A stretch of DNA of 64,000 nucleotides from assembly GCF_008831285.2 (NCBI RefSeq), contig NC_045147.1, positions 2,754,001-2,818,000 of the forward strand, in the 5' to 3' direction. The stretch comes from Nymphaea colorata (lineage: Eukaryota; Streptophyta; Magnoliopsida; Nymphaeales; Nymphaeaceae). The notes under the pieces were generated by a model. The model saw only the letters and a program-made list of their open reading frames with translations, was not told where the DNA came from and made no database searches. Numbering within the stretch: position 1 is the stretch's first letter; every line of letters starts with the position of its first letter. This document shows positions 46,476-57,555 of the stretch, one piece after another. Position numbers and translations under genes: made by a program.

Positions 46476-46975
46476 TTTTTTAATTTAAATAAAATCAAGT
46501 AAAATCTAAAAATGGTTGTTTAGGTCCAAAGCATAAAACATTTTTTTTTAAAATAGGTTTGGTTATAAATGGGCATCTGATTTCGTCTTTGAGTGGCTCC
46601 GCCTCATTTTGAATCCAGATTCAACTCAATTGGCCGCCGACGTGTTTTCGTACGTGGGTTAAGGTTCAAAAATACATCTCGATGTGTGAGCGAAAAAAAG
46701 CAAAGTTTTGTGCATGCACACGTGGTGCTCATAGCACCAAACTTTGTCGTTTTGAACTTGATTTTAGATTTTGAGCTTGGAATACTTGATTTGGATCTAA
46801 ACTTGGGTTTAAAACTTCATTTTAAATCGGATAGTTGCAAATTTGTTTTGGGGTCTCAAATTTGGATCCAAATACTAAAACAATAGCCCCTTTTTGAAAA
46901 ATTTGGGGTGATAACAGGAGACTTTTCCTTTGTCAATGGAAATTAATATTAATGATACTTTATGTAGTTCTTCAT

Positions 46976-47345
46976 GTGGAACTGGAGCTGTAAGAGTCCA
47001 GTCAAGCTTGAGCTTGCTCAGCTCAACTTGACTCATATATTGTTCAGCCTAGGCGAGCTTGAGACATGTTCTACAGGGTTAGCTCGAGCTCAATTCAATA
47101 GACTAAGTCCCGACTCGAGCTCGACTCGTTTAATCTTGTTTAGTAGTTTTGCATTTGACTTGATTTCCTTCCTTGGTTTTAAGTGTGAATGTTACAAAAA
47201 AAAAAAAAGCTAACCTGGATTAAATGAGCTAGGTTGAGTTTAATCGAGTTGAGTTCATGTAACTTGAACTCAACTATTTTGTAATCTTGAGTTTTCAATT
47301 AAGCTTCAATTTTGACTTGTTTACAAATTAGTCGAGCTTATGTAG
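46976..47345. repeat. Degraded CGAGCTCGACTCG-type element
   Basis: Contains CTCGAGCTCAATTC, CCCGACTCGAGCTCGACTCG and GAGCTAGGTTGAGTTTAAT, words of the element at 56730-57192, more diverged. No target duplication seen. Confidence 0.6.
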
Positions 47346-47918
47346 GTAGCCTACGGGGAACATGAGGGGTTTGGTTTGCAATGAAGTCAGGTGAACCCTT
47401 AGACATATGTTGCATGTTGAAAAACCTAACCTTCTTTTTCTGTTTAATTCTATGTTATTAGAAATAAATTTTAATTGCCTTAAAATACAACACTCACATG
47501 TGGATGGGTTTATAAACATGGTCAACAGTTGATATTCAGGTAAAATTGTTTTGGCTCGATGCCCCTTTTCCATTAAATGTTGGCATCTTAAACATGTTTC
47601 CTTTGGTATCATATGTGGTTTGGAGCGGAAAGCTGATAATGTTAAATTTATTATGATTGGTGCTTATTTCATTCTCAACCCTATGAAAATGGTTTGACAG
47701 TTTATTGAATTCTGACAAATTACGAGTAATATCTCATTATCGTGTGCTCTCATGAGCAACTTCAACTCTCTAAGGAACGTGAAAGATAAGATTGGTTGGC
47801 TTTTCAATCAAAGACTTTGCTCCATTTTTAATTTATTCATTTATGACTAAAGTCTTAAAATGCTAGATGAATGCAGAAAGAACTTCACCTGGTCAAATAA
47901 CAAGTCTAGACATGAAAG

Positions 47919-48114
47919 CAGGGGCGAAGGGAGGGGGGCCCGCCTAGGCCATGGCCCCACCCCAGCCAATGAAAATTTTGTTTTTTACATTGAAAAAAAT
48001 AATATCTTTTAATTACGTAATGTATTTTTTGTATTAAAATTCAGTTTGGCCCTACCTGAATCCAGAGATCGGATTGCCGGCCCGCCCTTGAAGAAAATCC
48101 TGGCTCCGCCCCTG
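47919..48114. mobile_element. Short hAT-type MITE with exact 8-bp target duplication
   Basis: 196 bp. The left end is CAGGGGCGAAGG and the right end CTCCGCCCCTG, giving an imperfect inverted repeat (CAGGGGCG/CGCCCCTG). It is flanked by exact CATGAAAG duplications at 47911-47918 and 48115-48122. GC-rich ends and an AT-rich middle, no coding capacity. The sharp ends and intact duplication suggest a fairly young insertion. Confidence 0.88.
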
Positions 48115-48234
48115 CATGAAAGAGTCATATGTAGAATTGATTGCTGCTTGCTCAACTCTTATTGGATGGACATGTTTGGGGGCTGCACGTGTCTAAAGGT
48201 CTACATTAGGACAGTTTCAACACACAACTTATTG

Positions 48235-48440
48235 CCACCATGCCTTTATCGATATTAAGCAATTGTATTGTAGGCGATTATATCAAAACCTATAGAGGTA
48301 TCAGTCAGGGATTTCTTTTATCCTTGTATCTTTTTATTTTTGCTATGAAAATTTGTCAATGCATGTTGACGAGACCCCAACAGAAATCAAAGGTAAGTCC
48401 TCGTTCAATAGCTGATAAATCCAAGGCCCCTATTATATAG
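48235..48440 (+). pseudogene. LINE reverse transcriptase fragment
   Basis: The plus frame encodes LSNCIVGDYIKTYRGISQGF followed by LLSLYLFIFAMKICQCML. This is the plant L1 block 'G.....[22 protein letters not shown]' in decayed form, with the QGDPLSP core altered. Flanking sequence is unreadable, so only a short piece remains. The MITE at 47919-48114 may lie in the same old LINE. Confidence 0.72.
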
Positions 48441-50030
48441 ATGAAAGATACTATGGTGGAAGAAAGCATCCATTCCTACCGACTATCTTGAGATTCCACT
48501 GTTCACAAGAACATGTGATAATCTCATTGCCATCCCAAATATCCAACCACTTGGCAGGTTGAAAAAGCTGTTTGTATAGGTATGCATGAAGAATTTTTCT
48601 ATATAAATCTGTTGTAAACAAACAGACTACAATTATATCATTAGGAACAACTATCTCTTTAGTGATAATTATGATTTTGAACTTGTAAGAGAAAAAAAAA
48701 GTTATTCAAGACATTGAAAGCATATGATAAAATATTGAACTCTCTTCAAAGACCAGGTTGAGTGGAAACTACATATTTGGAGGCAAGTAAATGTTTGGAT
48801 TTATCAATGAAATGTCAACGTCTTAATGAAATTAGTGCAAGATAATAACCTTATGCATGTTTTCTCTAACTTAATACTATTGTATTCCATATGAGCCAAT
48901 ACTTGATAGAGATGAACTAGAATGGGGACATGAGGCAAATTATCTATGAACGGCTCCAAATTCCCACTTGAAAATAATGGTAAACAAGAATCCTTTCAAT
49001 AGAAAGGAAATAATGTTCTTTTCATTTCTATGAATGACATTTGAGACCAATTTTTTGAGGCTCATACCAATCAAAGAGATGACATTTGTAATAACCCCTG
49101 CCCTCCAAAATACAAGTGCCCACTCCATATGGTGTGTGAGAATAGACTTCCTTGCCAAGAGCACATGAAAAGGCTTGGCTTCTAGTTCCCTAGTAGGTCT
49201 ACTCTCTACTGCAACTATAAGGAGCACATTTGCCAACTCCTTCTGGAATGCAAGTTCTCTTCTAATACTTTTTTCGATATAACTAGGAAGTTCATTTCAC
49301 ACTCTTCGGTCTCTTAGGAGTTTAAGAGGTAGAATTTAACCTCCCTTCAAGAGAGGATGACTAAGCAAACGTTGGAAACTTATCCACCGTAGGCAAACTT
49401 ATCAATTGTTCGATTCAAATATGCTGCTTGGAAATCATCTGTTAATATCATTTTAAATTAGAATTGGAAAACTAGAGAAAATGTTGATATGACTCAAATT
49501 TAGCTTGATGACCGAATGCTGGGCAGGTTTGGATAGTCATGATATATTCTTTCACATGATTACGCTCATGATTGGAGAAAGGAAGATCATTGGTGTTGCT
49601 ATTAGCAGACCTTAAAATGAGATTCTTTATGAAGGATCTTGCAGCCATATAGATGATTGTATCTATTGAGAAATGAGAATACTGAATCAATATATATAGT
49701 AGATTAACATTTCTGATGTGTAATGGGGCTAACAATGCTTCATCGATGAACTAATTGACGCATGGCATACAATCACTTGCCTTGGGTTTGTATAACTAGA
49801 ATCTTGTTTCATTTTGTTTCTATTGCACGAAGCTGTTCACCATTTTTTGCTTCAGTATATCCTGTGATTACCCTATACTTTTAATTGGATAGGTTGTAAA
49901 TGATATATGTAGTGCGTTTTATATTAACAATACTGGTTTTATCCTTGTTTTGTAATTTTATTTGTACAACTCTTTTTCTTTAATAAAATGTTTGGGATAC
50001 CTACTCTCCTGCAGTCTTGCATCAAATGGA
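48441..50030. other. No gene recognised
   Basis: May contain further LINE decay products. Minus-strand open frames at 48940-49236 and 49472-49735 have no domain I recognise. Confidence 0.4.
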
Positions 50031-50035
50031 ATAGC

Positions 50036-50400
50036 ACAAACATGCTCGTGTTTGAATTGGCATTCACATGAGGCAAGCTCATGTTTTGCAGTTTGAACCC
50101 AACTTGAGTTTTGTATCTTGAGCTTTGCCTGACCTAGGTGAACAACTTTGGAGCTTGACTCGCCAGAGCCAAGCTATTTCTGATGAAGTTTCATTTGTGT
50201 TCTAAAAAGATGTACTACAAGGTAAAGTAAAGGTTGTAAACAAGAAACCTATATATAGCCTTTTACAAGCCTAATTGAGCTAAGAAGCGAGTAAGGCAAC
50301 TTGAGCTTGGCTAGTTTAATACTCAAGTTCAAAGCATTGCTTTGAGCCGGTCTCATTTATCATATTTGCTGAGCTCTATCTGGGCTTAATTGGGTTGAGC
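50036..50400. repeat. Old copy of the CGAGCTTGACTCG-type element (diverged)
   Basis: Contains GGCAAGCTCATG, AACCCAACTTGAGTTTTG, GGAGCTTGACTCGCCAG and TTGAGCTTGGCTAGTTTAA, the word set of the element at 56730-57192 with heavy substitution. Limits are approximate. Confidence 0.45.
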
Positions 50401-51840
50401 CTTAGTTTGACATTAGATTCATCAACCACACCTGTGCTTGAGCATGTTTCTGTTGTATTACTAAAAGTTAGAGGCCTTTCTATAAATTTTTCTTTTCTCT
50501 TTCGAAGTGTTTACCTCTTTAGGTTTTTCAGCCCATCTATGATACTTTATATGAGAAGTTTCTCAGAACAAATTCCCCTTGAAGTGGTTCATCAATCATT
50601 GATGGTTCTAAAATCATTAGACTAACGTTATGTTGATTCTAAGAGAGCTCATTTTTGACAGTTTCAAACAGCTATACATTCCCCAACAAAGATAGGATTT
50701 GCACAAACAATTTTAATGCTCCAAATTCAGACACAAGAGATTGCAAGTGCTAAAAGCATCTTTTACTTTTCTTTTCGCTTTCCTTTTTTTCAAGGAATAT
50801 ATGCCAAAGCATCTAAAGAAGAGCACAAATAAACTAATAATGCATTTCAGGTATACCATTAATCACAAACACATACACTGCAGGCACAAAGCATATGATC
50901 CATATGTACCTTCAAAGATCCTTAAAACTTGTATCAAAGTCAGGTGGTCTTCAATATTTGTCAGCTTGATATGGTCAATCTTGTAACGTGGATATCGTCT
51001 AACCACGGCTGCCGATTGTAAATGTTCCAAAGGGTTACTAGTAATTAATTAGGTCATCCTTCCTTACTAAAGCATGCAGGATTCAAAACGAGAAACTATA
51101 ATTGTGCATGGTTGTATGAAGGTCAAATTCTTCACATATGCTCTTCGTCCACCGGCAGCACTTAAAGTTTTCGAGAACATTGCTTTATACTTTAAATTTC
51201 AATCATGGCAAAGAGACGTTTAAAGTTCATGACCGGGCTGTTGTTAGCTAGATTCTGTAATTGGTTCTAGTGGTGTGATTTGGTTTGGATGTAGTCCAAT
51301 TTTCAATTTTAATCCAAATTCAAATACTTGGATTCTCACAAAATGCAGATCCAATTAGTAATTTTGGAAGAAGAGATACATTAAGTGGTTGTTTGTCAAA
51401 TGAAACACTTTGTGAGTGTTCCATGAATCTATCTTAAAGATTGAGAATATTCATGGACACATAACTCTAATGTTTTATGAATCTAATTATCTCACAAAAC
51501 CTGCTTCAATCTTTGGGATAGATTTATAAAACACGTATAGTATGTTCCAAGTTCCAAACAACCCTACCAGGTTTTCCTTTCCTAAACATTTGCGTCTAGT
51601 TATATGTAAAATCCAATTATTAATTGTCTTCTCTTTGGGTGTATGTTTGAATTCAAACCCAATTTTTAGTCAGATTCAAGAGTCCATATCCAAATAAGAA
51701 GATACAATAATAGTTATCCTCCTATTTGATTCTATGGGGCTAATACAACAATAAATTGTAGTTTGTTCGTCACCCGATCGACACACGATGGAGCAAATGG
51801 TCTGCTCTACAATAAATACTCTGGCATCAGTACTGTACAG
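50401..51840. other. No gene recognised
   Basis: AT-rich. The part near 51270-51370 contains repeated ATCCAAATTCAAATAC-like words, perhaps a decayed relative of the element at 54115-54740. Confidence 0.35.
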
Positions 51841-51841
51841 G

Positions 51842-51960
51842 GGACGCATGGTCGCATGTACTAAACTAAAATTTTTGAGATTGACATATAAATTTTTTAA
51901 GTTTTTAAAATATGAAGGATGAGGGGGAGGATTAGCCCCTGCGGGCCCCCTTTCCCAACG
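51842..51960. repeat. Remnant of a GGGCCC-ended short element
   Basis: GGGACGCATGG at the left, a TA/TTTAAAA-rich middle and GGGGGAGGATTAGCCCCTGC then GGGCCCCC at the right. It resembles the elements at 2655-2880 and 47919-48114. Ends are decayed. Confidence 0.35.
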
Positions 51961-52161
51961 CCCCTCTTGAGCTAGTTGATCAACGTAAGAAGGAACAAGC
52001 CGTAGGCCGAAGCACAGCTGCCTGTCCGTATTTTGGCCGATCATCTGATCGGCGCCCGTAAGACTTATGAAGTAAATGATGCTGACAATGATGCAACAGA
52101 AGAGCATCTTGCTCATCATATCCACACGAAAAGATTGCTGAAGGTAAGTCGTCGCCGGCAT
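51950..52161 (-). CDS. Unresolved open frame with signal-peptide-like start
   Basis: The minus-strand frame from the ATG at 52161 contains KMLFCCIIVSIIYFISLTGA, which looks like a signal peptide or single membrane segment. GQNTDRQLCFGLRLVPSY follows. It then runs into the short-element remnant at 51842-51960 and stays open to 51676, so any original C-terminus is lost or unknown. No family recognised. It could be chance or the start of a small secreted-protein gene. Confidence 0.18.
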
Positions 52162-54114
52162 TCACTGCGTACGTGCTACTGAAGGAACGGTTTGAGGACA
52201 TTGCATCTGCATCATATCCGTCTGCTTATTTTGGTATATTTTCAAATTTCATTCAACCGTTGGGATGTTTCAAAAGTTTTGAAGATCATAAATTCGATTT
52301 TGTTTGATTGCGTGGGAGAAATTGATAGGAGGTACCACGCATGGAAGTTTCACAGATCCATGCATCAGAATATTGGAGAAATTCGTCAGCATCTGATTGA
52401 TTGATTGACAGAGAATTTCTTTCCTGGTTAAGTATCGATCGTCAAGATAAGCGTGATCCTGAAATTCGTGGAAAGGATTAGAATTTGGTTCTTGGTTCAT
52501 AAGCTAAGAATAAATTGACTTATCGTGCGAGAGACTGAGTACTTGATCAAAGAAACTCAATATTCTAATTCTTCTCTTTGCTCGCTCATTTTTCTACTTC
52601 TTTTGAAGGGGAAAAGAAGGTTTTTCTTTTTTTTTAAAAAAAAATCCAAAGGGGTAGGTACATTGGTTCCTTCCCTGTTCTTAAGAAAGATTAAAGGAAA
52701 TAAAAAACTGTTATTAAAAGAAGATAAACAGGTAATTTTATGATGGCCACACAGACAAATTTTTTTTTTTTTAAATTATCTGAGTTTCAAGGTGTATAGT
52801 TGGTCGTGTTAGGCCTATAACGAGATGGCTTTCTAGTTCAATTCCTGTGAGTATGCTTCCATACCTCAAGTGGTAAAGGTACACCATTGCAATGGTTGAT
52901 GTCAACGCAAACCATGATCTGGTTCAATTTTCATTGATATTTTTCTTCATCTGAACCAAAGATACGTACTCTCAAACCCGACATTAAGTCATAGGAGACA
53001 CGCGTATCAATATACGAGAAACTCATTCCAATTGCTGGCAGTCTGCCATTTCCTTTTTTAGGTGATAATTAACATAAATTCAGCAACAAAATAATAGTAA
53101 CTAGCAGATAGACATTCGTTAGCTTTTCTAGTCATAGTAACTAGCATATAGACATCGTTCGCAGTAATTATCTGCAAGATTCTTTGAGCACCTCATTGTT
53201 AATGCATTTCAAATGAACTTCAGCTAAGCCTTCTAGGACCTTAAGTCATTATAAGTTACTGAAGCCTTTCATATGTTTCGAAAACATTAATCCCATTCTC
53301 TAAGAAGCTGCATGTTTGGGATATTAGCCTAACACCTTCAATTATGGAAGTGTACATAACATGCGGACACCATGACATGAGCACTGATTCTTAAAGCGAC
53401 GCATGCATTTGTCTTAATATTTTATACTTGGCGTTATATATATATATATATATATATAGTCCGTCATCAGTGACTCATGAAACATATACCTTGTATTATA
53501 CCATTAAAAGAATGATATGCACGCACCACATGATTAGATAATAATTTTTATTCTCCCAAATTACTATATAGGTTTTTTTTTTAATTTAAATTTTTCATAT
53601 TCTAGCTAGGTTCAGTACAATGTATACGGTCCCTATTCAGAATGAAAAGAAGCAAACACTTGAAAGTCAAGAGGTCCCAGAAATTAGATGGTTGGTTAAC
53701 TTCTGATATAAAGGTGATTGAACAGAGAAAAAAATCGGAAAACTTTTTCATGTTCATGATCTCACTATTAGCTTTTGAGTGGCATTAATTAGAACGGATG
53801 AGCATCGTAGCAAGAATCACGTGATGTATGGGTGTAAGTGACAAGCATTAGAGGGACAAAGAGGGCCCTTCAAATGTAAAGATAGGAAGTAAGGCCTATA
53901 CCAGGGATGATGCCAACTAATTGTGGCGCAGAGATTAATTATGTGGGAGACAAATCAATGATTCCATTTTTGGTGGCTCATTTCATTTATGTTTGGTTGA
54001 ATTAATATATGCAATTATTCAACCCAAAAGGCAGGTCATTTTCAAACTACTTTTAATAGCTGTGCTAATCAACCCCTCTGGACGATCCCATACATGCACA
54101 CAGATACATACATA
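52162..54114. other. No gene recognised
   Basis: Contains (TA)n at about 53437-53458 and AT-rich DNA. No coding family seen. Confidence 0.45.
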
Positions 54115-54740
54115 TAGATGTCAACGGATCTGATTCGGACTGGATGTCTATCCAAAGTGCTTTAAAAAAGTTGGGTACAGGAAAAAATTTAACATCCGAT
54201 AACGGAAATATGACGGATTCTGGTTTAGAAAAAGACATCCGGTCGAATTTGGATTTGGTTTCAAATAAATGTAAGATTATGTTCAGATTCAGGTTCGGAT
54301 TTGGATTCAGTTTTAAATTAAATATCCTATACTCACTATCTATATTTTTTGAAAGACAGTTTGCATGTTGTGCGCTTAAAAGTCGTCAGGTTCAAACTCA
54401 GACATGAACTTAAAAGTTGGATCGGATTCAGATAGTGAATTCAACAATTGGATTTCGATAGAGTATAGATGTTTGTACGTAACTCATATGAACGTCACTA
54501 TATATTGATTAAATGTGACACTTCCATTCAGAATGTACTATTTACTGACTTCTACGTAAGTAAAAGTTGATGGATGCAGACATTTCGCTATCTCATGTTT
54601 TGGGCCTCACGTGTGCTCAAATTTTACTGACATTTCCTGTCTTAGCGTCAGTAAAAAGGAGTTTTTTTTTTTTAAAAAAAAAACATACATATAATAAATC
54701 AGATATAGGAAAGTGTACAGGTCATCCGTTAACATCCCTA
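54115..54740. mobile_element. Candidate short hAT-like element rich in GGATTCGGAT words
   Basis: The left end is TAGATGTCAACGGATCTG. The right end, read in reverse, is TAGGGATGTTAACGGATGAC, so the ends match as inverted repeats with a small gap. Subterminal zones carry many GGATCTGATTCGGA and TTCGGATTTGGATTC words. An 8-bp duplication was not found. A plus open frame at 54144-54407 is a product of the repeat words, not a gene. Confidence 0.5.
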
Positions 54741-54744
54741 CACT

Positions 54745-55203
54745 ACTGGGTTGCGAAAGGCTGATTCTCAGTGGTCTGGATGATCATGTTGCTAAAATTA
54801 GTTCTTGACTTAAATGTATGAGCAAAAGGATTCGGATTCGGAGGATCGGCTGAATTGACTTGGAATTGGGACAGTTTGTGAGGCATTAGATGAAATTCAA
54901 ACTTATATTTTTAAGTGAAAAAAATGGCAAAGGAAAAAATGAAAATAATATAAAATAATGAAAAAAAAAAAGAGAATATGCCATGTACCGCTGTTGAATT
55001 GGCCCCTAACTTTACAGATAGAAAGGTGTCTAGTTCTATCCTAATATTGGCTTAGTTCAAGCCAACTTTGCGACACTAGTCTTAACATTTATATTCGAGG
55101 AAGTGCCTGCTTTATCATTTTACCAATGACATTTCTTCAAAACGAATTTCAAGGAAAATCTAGTTTTGAACTCTCAAGGGAGCATCAGCGAAGTGCGCTG
55201 TAC

Positions 55204-55245
<42 letters not shown>

Positions 55246-56721
55246 GGAAATGTCCTCATATATCTGATCTAATGGGACTGAGTTAAACATTTGCTGCAAT
55301 TGCTCATAGAATAAGAAAATAATTTATCAATAAATGCATAGTTACTGTTCACTTGGACCATGTGAAGGACTCTACCCCTTGGCCTGCTTTGCTAAATGAG
55401 ATATCGATGCAAACAAATTGTTTATGATATTTAGTCCTGTGGAAACAATGGCCAGCTACACAACAACCGACTTTTGCTTTGCCGGTCTTGTGGCCATTTT
55501 AACAAACAGGTGGGAGGCATTACCAGTAAAGCTTCACAAAATATTAATTCAGTATGTAAAATATAAAACAGTATGGATGCAGATTTGGCCAACCACAGAC
55601 AGCACATGTTCGTGTTAAATGAGAGGACAAACTTCAAGTCTAGCAAAGATGACATTAGTTAATTAAAAAGAAAATAGTGCTGGGAAGGTGGCTACATATT
55701 CAACATTTACATTATATTCAACATTTACATTGTTGCAGTGGCATCTGTTATTGCATATGAATCTGTCTAAATTGTGGTAGATTCATAACATAATAGTGAA
55801 ATATATATATATATATATATATACCATCACTTGGGTAAGGGATAAAACCAAACCTCTTAAATTTGTGTTGAAAACACATTTTTGAAACAAACACTAATTT
55901 AATATGAATCATGTTTTAGTTTAAGTTACTTTTGTAAAAAAAATTAATTTTTCTACCATCAAAATTTTGATGTTATAAGAGCCGTCAATTGTTTACTATT
56001 AAAAACATTGTTAAAGTAAAAAAAATGACTAAATGTTTCTTACCAAATTACTCCTCAGCTCATGAAAAATGTTTTAATAAATAATTTTAGTGGGTCTAGT
56101 TGCCAACTTTGCTATTAGCCTAAACTACAATATTAGGTCAGGTTTCTCGAAATATATAATATATATATATATATAACAATTTCCCACATAGACACTTTAA
56201 TGCACCCATTTACAATTTTACACGCATATATTCCACTAGGTGATACGCTTTCAGCATTCTTTTGGCAAATCACTTTTAAAAAGTAGTTAGTCGCTCATAT
56301 TAATTAAGCGTTTAATTCATGACAAAGCATTAGGATGAAGTGCAAAATATAATTTTCATCTTTCAACAACGAAAATCCTTGGGCATGCATTATAATACAC
56401 CTATTGGAAACAAGGGTAAGAAAGTGAATGTTCATTGGATAGTGAAGTGAGAAGCTTTACTGCCATGTGGTTCGTAGAAGGAGAATAGGTCGCAAATGGA
56501 GAATATACGCCACATCTGTATGCATGTTATAAAGTCATTTATTCTCAAGATCATTTTGGAATCGTGGAAATCTTAAGATTAAACACCATTGGCCATCAAA
56601 CGTGGAGCCAAAATGAAAGTGCGTTGATGCCCACAAAGAGTCTTTCACCTTTCGCCTTTATTCCTCGTACAAAAGTTGACGTGCCATTTAATTAAGGATT
56701 GAAAAAGTAACAAAAGTACTC
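54745..56721. other. No gene recognised; simple repeats
   Basis: Includes (GA)n at about 55207-55240 and (TA)n at about 55801-55823 and 56155-56175. Short open frames at 55418-55655 on both strands have no family features. Confidence 0.45.
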
Positions 56722-56729
56722 AACATATT
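56722..56729. repeat. Target-site duplication, left copy
   Basis: AACATATT, repeated exactly at 57193-57200. Confidence 0.85.
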
Positions 56730-57192
56730 TAGGGCTGCACACGAGCCGAGTTGAGCTCGAGCTTGCCCAGCTCGAGCTCGACTCGACTCAACGAGCTCGA
56801 GCTCGAACTCGACTCGAACTCGAGTCGAGCTACTTAACACAAGCTCGAGCTCGACTCGATTAAATAAAGTCGAGCTCGAGCTCGACTCGATTAACTCGAT
56901 TAGCTCGTCTAAATAAAATATGATCCTTCTGTTTAAAAATATGATCCTTCTTTTTAAAATATCTAGTAAATTTCATGACGTGGGATGAAATTTGTTTACT
57001 CGTCGAGTATAAACGAGTCGAGTCGAGTATAAACGAGTCGAGTTCTTAAAACTCGAACTCGACTCGTTTACTCATTCGAGTTTCATTGTAAGCTCGAACT
57101 CGACTCGTTTATAAACGAGTCGAGCTCGAGCCGAGTTTAACCAGGCGAGTTCGAGTCGAGCCCGAGCTGGCTCGACTCGTTGTGCAACCCTA
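56730..57192. mobile_element. CGAGCTCGACTCG-rich hAT-type MITE with exact 8-bp target duplication
   Basis: 463 bp. The left end TAGGGCTGCACACGAGCCG pairs with the right end CGTTGTGCAACCCTA (TAGGGTTGCACAACG in reverse). It is flanked by AACATATT on both sides, the hAT duplication length. Both thirds are packed with GAGCTCGAGCTCGACTCGA words that can fold on themselves; the centre is AT-rich. There is no coding capacity. Older copies of the same family are at 20516-20730, 46976-47345 and 50036-50400. Confidence 0.9.
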
Positions 57193-57200
57193 AACATATT
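57193..57200. repeat. Target-site duplication, right copy
   Basis: AACATATT, an exact match to 56722-56729. Confidence 0.85.
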
Positions 57201-57509
57201 GGAGGGTTCTATTGTCGATATTATCTTTATCGCTAAAAGGTTAAAATCCATTGTTAAAGGCACCACAAATTGTTATTAAAAACACCGGGAACTATTGTTG
57301 CGTCATAAACTGTCACTAATAGTCATGGTGATCACAACTTTTTTGTGACAAATTTTTTTAAAGGACCATAAATTATTATTAAAAACACAATGAACCATTG
57401 CTGCATTATAAACTATCACTAATACTCATGTGATGACCACTTTTTAGCGACAGATTTTTGAATTTTAGTTGTCCGACAATATCCAACACACAGCAATATA
57501 GAACTCCAC

Positions 57510-57555
<46 letters not shown>

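Larger units (their letters stand above)
43341..46916 (+). mobile_element. Candidate LTR-like repeat (possible solo LTR)
   Basis: Starts TGTTCGCATCCCCAAAAATT and ends ATTTGGGGTGATAACA, so it has TG...CA ends with a short imperfect inverted repeat (TGTT/AACA and CCCCAAA/TTTGGGG). The 5' end is confirmed as a real boundary because the inverted copy at 60602 begins at the same base (TGTTTGCATC). Flanks are GGGGG and GGAGA, not an exact 5-bp duplication. Inside lie a long (TA)n tract, three tandem units (45186-45790) and a CpG-rich block (46365-46475). No gag or pol coding was seen. At about 3.6 kb it would be a long LTR; another class of repeat is possible. Confidence 0.45.

Noticed and set aside
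52795-52865. tRNA-like T-arm (TAGTTCAATTCCTG) preceded by TTGGTCGTG
   Set aside because: No acceptor stem pairing and no convincing D-arm or anticodon stem; at best a decayed tRNA-like repeat.
54144-54407. 87-codon plus open frame
   Set aside because: It lies within the GGATTCGGAT word-array element; the Phe-Gly-Arg pattern comes from the repeat words.
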